A DNA stretch of 64,000 nucleotides from Martelella sp. NC20 (GTDB taxonomy: Bacteria > Pseudomonadota > Alphaproteobacteria > Rhizobiales > Rhizobiaceae): assembly GCF_013459645.1 (NCBI RefSeq), contig NZ_CP054861.1, positions 5,134,001-5,198,000 on the forward strand, given 5' to 3'. Made by a program: the position numbers and the translations under genes. Under the pieces are notes generated by a model. It had not been told where the DNA came from. It did no database searches and worked only from the letters and a program-made list of their open reading frames with translations. Positions 61,267-64,000 of the stretch are shown piece by piece. How positions within the stretch are numbered: position 1 is the first letter of the stretch; each line of letters opens with the position of its first letter.

Positions 61267-62070
61267 TTGAACGAAGAGAGCAACAGCGAAGAACTCCTGC
61301 CCGCCGAGCGGCGTCAGCAACTGGTGGACTGGTTCAAGAGCAACCAGGCCGGCACCAGCCAGGATCTGGCGCGCATGTTCGGCATCTCCGTGTCGACGAT
61401 CCGGCGCGACCTTGATCTGCTGGCCTCGGAAGGCCTGGTCAAGCGCACCCATGGCGGCGCCGTCAGCATCCGCTCGCGCGCGACCTACGAGCCTTCGACG
61501 GATCTCGCGCGCCGCACGGCGCTTGAGGAAAAGCAGGGGATCGTGCGCGAGGCCATGCGCTTCATCGAACCCGACCAGGCGCTGCTGATTGATACGGGCG
61601 CTGTCATCTGTCACCTGCTGGCGGAAGAAATCGCCGGTCTCGATATTCCGCTGACCATCATCACCAACGATCTCCATGTCGCCAAGGTGCTGACCTACAA
61701 GCCGAACATCAAGCTGATCGTCCCCGGCGGCGGCTGCAGGTTCGGTTCGTTCAGCCTTCTCGGCGAACCCGGCCTGAGCTTTCTCGCAGATATACGCTGC
61801 GACCTGTTCTTCATGTCGGCGGCCGCGATCGACGAGCAATGCGTGTCGGAGACCCTGCTCGAACTGGTGCAATTGAAGCGTGCCATGATCGCGGCGGCCA
61901 ACAGGGTCATCCTGATGGCCGATTCCAGCCGCTTCATGGAGCGCGCCCTGCACAAGACCGCCCCGATCGACGCGATCGACACCATCATCACCGATGAGGG
62001 CCTCGGCCGCGACCAGATCGACAAATTCCCCTCCCCCGGCCCCGAATTCATCACCGCGGAAATGGGGTGA
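61267..62070 (+). CDS. DeoR-family transcriptional regulator
   Basis: A 267-residue DeoR-type repressor. The N-terminal winged helix has LPAERRQQLVDWFKSNQAGT, SQDLARMFGISVSTIRRDLD and LLASEGLVKRTHGGAVSIRS, a strong match to the family signature. The C-terminal sensor domain has LLIDTGAVICHLLAEEIAGL, IITNDLHVAKVL and VPGGGCRFGSFSLLGEPGLS, a phosphosugar-type fold. I propose the TTG at 61267; an in-frame ATG at 61177 would overlap dctM by 47 bases and add residues unlike the family. It probably controls the TRAP and RidA-Hyu-oxidase genes. Confidence 0.88.
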   Translation: MNEESNSEELLPAERRQQLVDWFKSNQAGTSQDLARMFGISVSTIRRDLDLLASEGLVKRTHGGAVSIRSRATYEPSTDLARRTALEEKQGIVREAMRFIEPDQALLIDTGAVICHLLAEEIAGLDIPLTIITNDLHVAKVLTYKPNIKLIVPGGGCRFGSFSLLGEPGLSFLADIRCDLFFMSAAAIDEQCVSETLLELVQLKRAMIAAANRVILMADSSRFMERALHKTAPIDAIDTIITDEGLGRDQIDKFPSPGPEFITAEMG

Positions 62071-62131
62071 GCATATCCGTCGGGCTCCCGCCGAGGCAAA
62101 ACGCACGCGCGGGCCGGAGAAGGCCGCTGTT

Positions 62132-62302
62132 TCAGCCCGAAGCCGGCTGCTTATCCGGAACCGGGCCCGAAGACCCGCGCGCGATGATCTGGCAGGGAAC
62201 AGTAAACAGGTGACCGACCCGCATGCCTGAAACAGCGCGGTGAACGTGCTTGCCTGGGTCGACAATATCGAAGCCCTCGACGCTTCCATCATGTCGGAAA
62301 TC
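62132..62302 (-). pseudogene. C-terminal remnant of a LacI-family regulator
   Basis: The minus-strand frame ending at the TGA 62132-62134 reads ...HRAVSGMRVGHLFTVPCQII then ARGSSGPVPDKQPASG. The run VPCQIIARGSSGP matches the usual LacI-family ending (VPCELIVRGSTGP). Upstream the frame loses resemblance and the helix-turn-helix is absent, so only the tail survives. It sits in the 484-base gap between deoR and the efflux adaptor; the rest of that gap shows no gene. Confidence 0.5.
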
Positions 62303-62510
62303 AAATCGCCGCGGTTCCGGAAGGCAAGAGCAAGGTGACGCGTTCGGGACAGAGCGCGAGATAACAGCGCTCGCACAGAGAGTTCGGCCGATCGACGGAA
62401 GCCTTCCCGACAAAGATCGCTGTCGCCTCGCTCCCCGGCAAATGAACCCCGCAACATTTCGTAACATAACGTAGCACCCCCTGCCTGCCTGCTCTGGCAG
62501 AGGTCATGGC

Positions 62511-62531
62511 GGGGCCGGATGATCCGGCTCC
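62511..62531. promoter_or_regulatory. 21-bp palindrome before the efflux genes
   Basis: Arms GGGGCCGGAT and ATCCGGCTCC around one central base, nine of ten positions symmetric, lie 23 bases before the adaptor ATG. This is the normal place for a repressor site controlling an RND efflux operon, although no regulator gene for it is present in the window. Confidence 0.4.
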
Positions 62532-62554
62532 GGGTTCTCAGACAGAGATCGGCC

Positions 62555-63814
62555 ATGACAGACAGAAACACCATTTCTTCCTCCGGCAAGCAGCAGGGCC
62601 GGCGGCGGGCGCTGTTGCGCTCCCTTGTCCTGCTGCTCGCGATGGCGCCCGTTTCCCTCGCTTCGGCGCAGGATATCAAGCGCGTCACGGTCGTCTCGGC
62701 GCGTGAAGGCGCGGTTGTCGGCACGGTTGCGGCAACCGGCACGGTCGTCGCCCGGGAAGAGGTGCCGGTCCATGCCGAGGTCGACGGGGGAATCATCCGC
62801 GCCGTTCTCGTCGATGCGGGCGAGTACGCTGAAGCCGGCATGCCGCTTGCGGAAATCGACACGGCCGATGCCGAACTGGCGCTCGACAGGAACACCGTCG
62901 AACTGCGCCGGGCCCGGATGATGATCGCTCAGGAAACGGCGCGGCTGGAAAAGGCCCGGGTCAGCGAGGCCGAGGCCGGAAAGGAACTGGAGCGCAGCCG
63001 GTCTCTGACGGCCGAGGGCGCGTCGTCCGAACGCATGTTCAGCGAGCATGAAAACGAACATGCCCGCGCCGCCGTCGATCTGGAGATCGCAGGTCAGACA
63101 CTTCAGGTCGCGCACGCCGAACTGGAGCTGATCGAACACAACCGCGCATAGATCGAGCGCACGATCGAGACGAGCACGGTCAAGGCGCCGACCGCAGGCC
63201 TCGTGCTGTCGCGCAACGCCCGCACCGGCCTTGCCGTCGAAACAGGCGGGGAGCCGCTCTTCGTTCTGGCCGAAGACGGCGCGCTCGAACTGGAGGTCGA
63301 AGTCGCCGAGGCAGACCTACCGCTGGTGCGCGAAGGACAGCCGGCGATCTTCCATCTCTCCGGGCACGCCGCTCCACTCACGGGCACTGTGCGGCATCGC
63401 GCGGCGCGGATCGATGCGGCAAGCCGCATGGGGCGCGTGCGCATCGCGCTTGAAGACCCGGCGGGCCTTGTGGTCGGCGCCTTCGTCAGCGGGCGGATCG
63501 AGGTGTTCGCCCGGCGTTCGGTTCTGGTGCCGGCGACGGCTGTCCGCTTTACCGGCGACGGCGCCACTATAACCACTGTGGAGGACGGCATTGTCTCGAA
63601 ACGAAGCGTTGAGATCGGGCAGGTCAGAGGAGACCTTGTCGAAGTCATCGACGGCCTCGCCCCCGGCGTCCTCATCGTGCTGAAGGCGGGCAGTTTTCTG
63701 AAACCGGGAGAGCCCGCAACGCCGGCGCATCTTCAATATAGGCTGCCCTTTGAAAACGGCGTCGCCTCCGATCGCCCCGTGTCCGCGCCAACGACGATCT
63801 CGAGGGCTGACTGA
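62555..63814 (+). pseudogene. RND efflux periplasmic adaptor, interrupted by an in-frame TAG
   Basis: The full frame is 419 codons plus one internal stop. Residues 1-38 form a signal peptide (LLRSLVLLLAMAPVSLASAQ), then VGTVAATGTVVAREEVPVHA (barrel-sandwich domain) and a coiled-coil hairpin (ARMMIAQETARLEKARVSEA, EAGKELERSRSLTAEGASSE). At 63149-63151 a TAG interrupts ...LIEHNRA; the same frame resumes IERTIETSTVKAPTAGLVLS and continues through the beta-barrel and membrane-proximal domains to a TGA at 63814. No frameshift is needed, so a single base change, for example CAG to TAG, explains it. A sequencing error or readthrough is the alternative. Confidence 0.82.
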
Positions 63815-63815
63815 G

Positions 63816-64000
63816 ATGAATATGAGTATTTCCGCCTGGGCGATCCGCTCGCCGCTGGCTTCGGTCCTGCTTTTCATCGTGCTGATGGCCGCCGGAATCT
63901 ATGGCTTCATGCGCCTGCCGGTGACCTACTTCCCGACGATCGACACGCCGGTGGTCAGCATCACCGTCGAACAGTCCGGTGTTGCGCCGGAAGAACTCGA
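63816..64000 (+). CDS. RND efflux pump permease, N-terminal part (cut by window end)
   Basis: The ATG at 63816, one base after the adaptor stop, begins MNMSISAWAIRSPLASVLLF, a first transmembrane helix, then GIYGFMRLPVTYFPTIDTPV and VSITVEQSGVAPEEL, the conserved porter-domain entry of AcrB/HAE-type and related RND transporters. Only 61 residues are visible. It is coupled to the broken adaptor, so the pump may lack its own functional partner. Confidence 0.9.
   Translation, partial: MNMSISAWAIRSPLASVLLFIVLMAAGIYGFMRLPVTYFPTIDTPVVSITVEQSGVAPEEL

Noticed and set aside
59823..61283. A minus-strand frame rich in Arg, Asp, His and Gln
   Set aside because: Antisense to dctM; low-complexity polar composition is the reverse-strand image of a membrane protein gene.
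1..64000. CRISPR arrays, tRNA, rRNA, riboswitches, phage or plasmid genes
   Set aside because: No regularly spaced repeats, no tRNA-like cloverleaf or rRNA sequence, and no integrase, transposase, capsid or replication genes were recognised in reading both strands.

Overview
The window is GC-rich DNA from an alphaproteobacterium, most likely a member of the Hyphomicrobiales (a Rhizobiaceae/Aurantimonadaceae-type genome such as Martelella). This is inferred from short palindromic repeats of the rhizobial RIME-like type at 330-352, 51374-51418 and 59802-59897, a TGA-N9-TCA iron box of the RirA type before a siderophore locus, and the density of TRAP/TTT transporters and acyl-CoA catabolic operons. 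No rRNA, tRNA, CRISPR array, phage or transposase gene was recognised. It reads as a metabolic accessory region made of several transport-plus-catabolism modules, with four decayed genes at or near module borders.

Layout. 1-3167: end of an unidentified gene, a LacI regulator and a Na/Pi cotransporter-like protein. 3174-11614: iron module, with a minus-strand operon (binding protein, two permeases, ATPase, DUF2218-siderophore-interacting reductase, every junction a 4-base overlap) divergent from a TonB-dependent siderophore receptor, then an AraC regulator. 11803-23160: dicarboxylate module, with a LysR regulator divergent from tctBAC and a class III CoA-transferase, and a minus-strand operon of PimC/PimD-like acyl-CoA dehydrogenases, a PimF-like bifunctional enzyme and glutaryl-CoA dehydrogenase. 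Together these could import a dicarboxylate such as pimelate or glutarate, activate it, beta-oxidise it to glutaryl-CoA and decarboxylate that to crotonyl-CoA. The TetR gene heading this operon keeps only its C-terminal end.

23160-31349: a DctPQM TRAP transporter with an IclR regulator, an etfB-etfA deletion remnant, a ThDP-dependent enzyme, a nitronate monooxygenase-like protein and a TetR regulator. 31482-46646: a large acyl-CoA degradation module with two thiolases, five acyl-CoA dehydrogenase genes (two as large/small pairs), enoyl-CoA hydratases, a bifunctional dehydrogenase/hydratase, two SDRs and an acyl-CoA ligase. A 15-bp motif close to TCCCACAATATGGGA lies before the TRAP operon/iclR, before the etf remnant, and before the 41384 operon, which suggests one IclR regulon spanning 26-46 kb.

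46761-51232: small housekeeping-type genes (a possible 36-residue protein, MOSC protein, pyridoxal kinase, RBBP9-like hydrolase, GcvA-like LysR, YbhB-like protein, cupin). 51473-62070: a module of RidA, hydantoinase/oxoprolinase B and A, an FAD amine/amino-acid oxidase and an SDR, divergent from a second TRAP transporter and followed by a DeoR regulator; its substrate is unknown but probably contains nitrogen. 62132-64000: a LacI C-terminal remnant, an RND efflux adaptor interrupted by one in-frame TAG, and the start of the RND pump. Gene calls rest on motifs and on resemblance recognised by reading, not on database searches.
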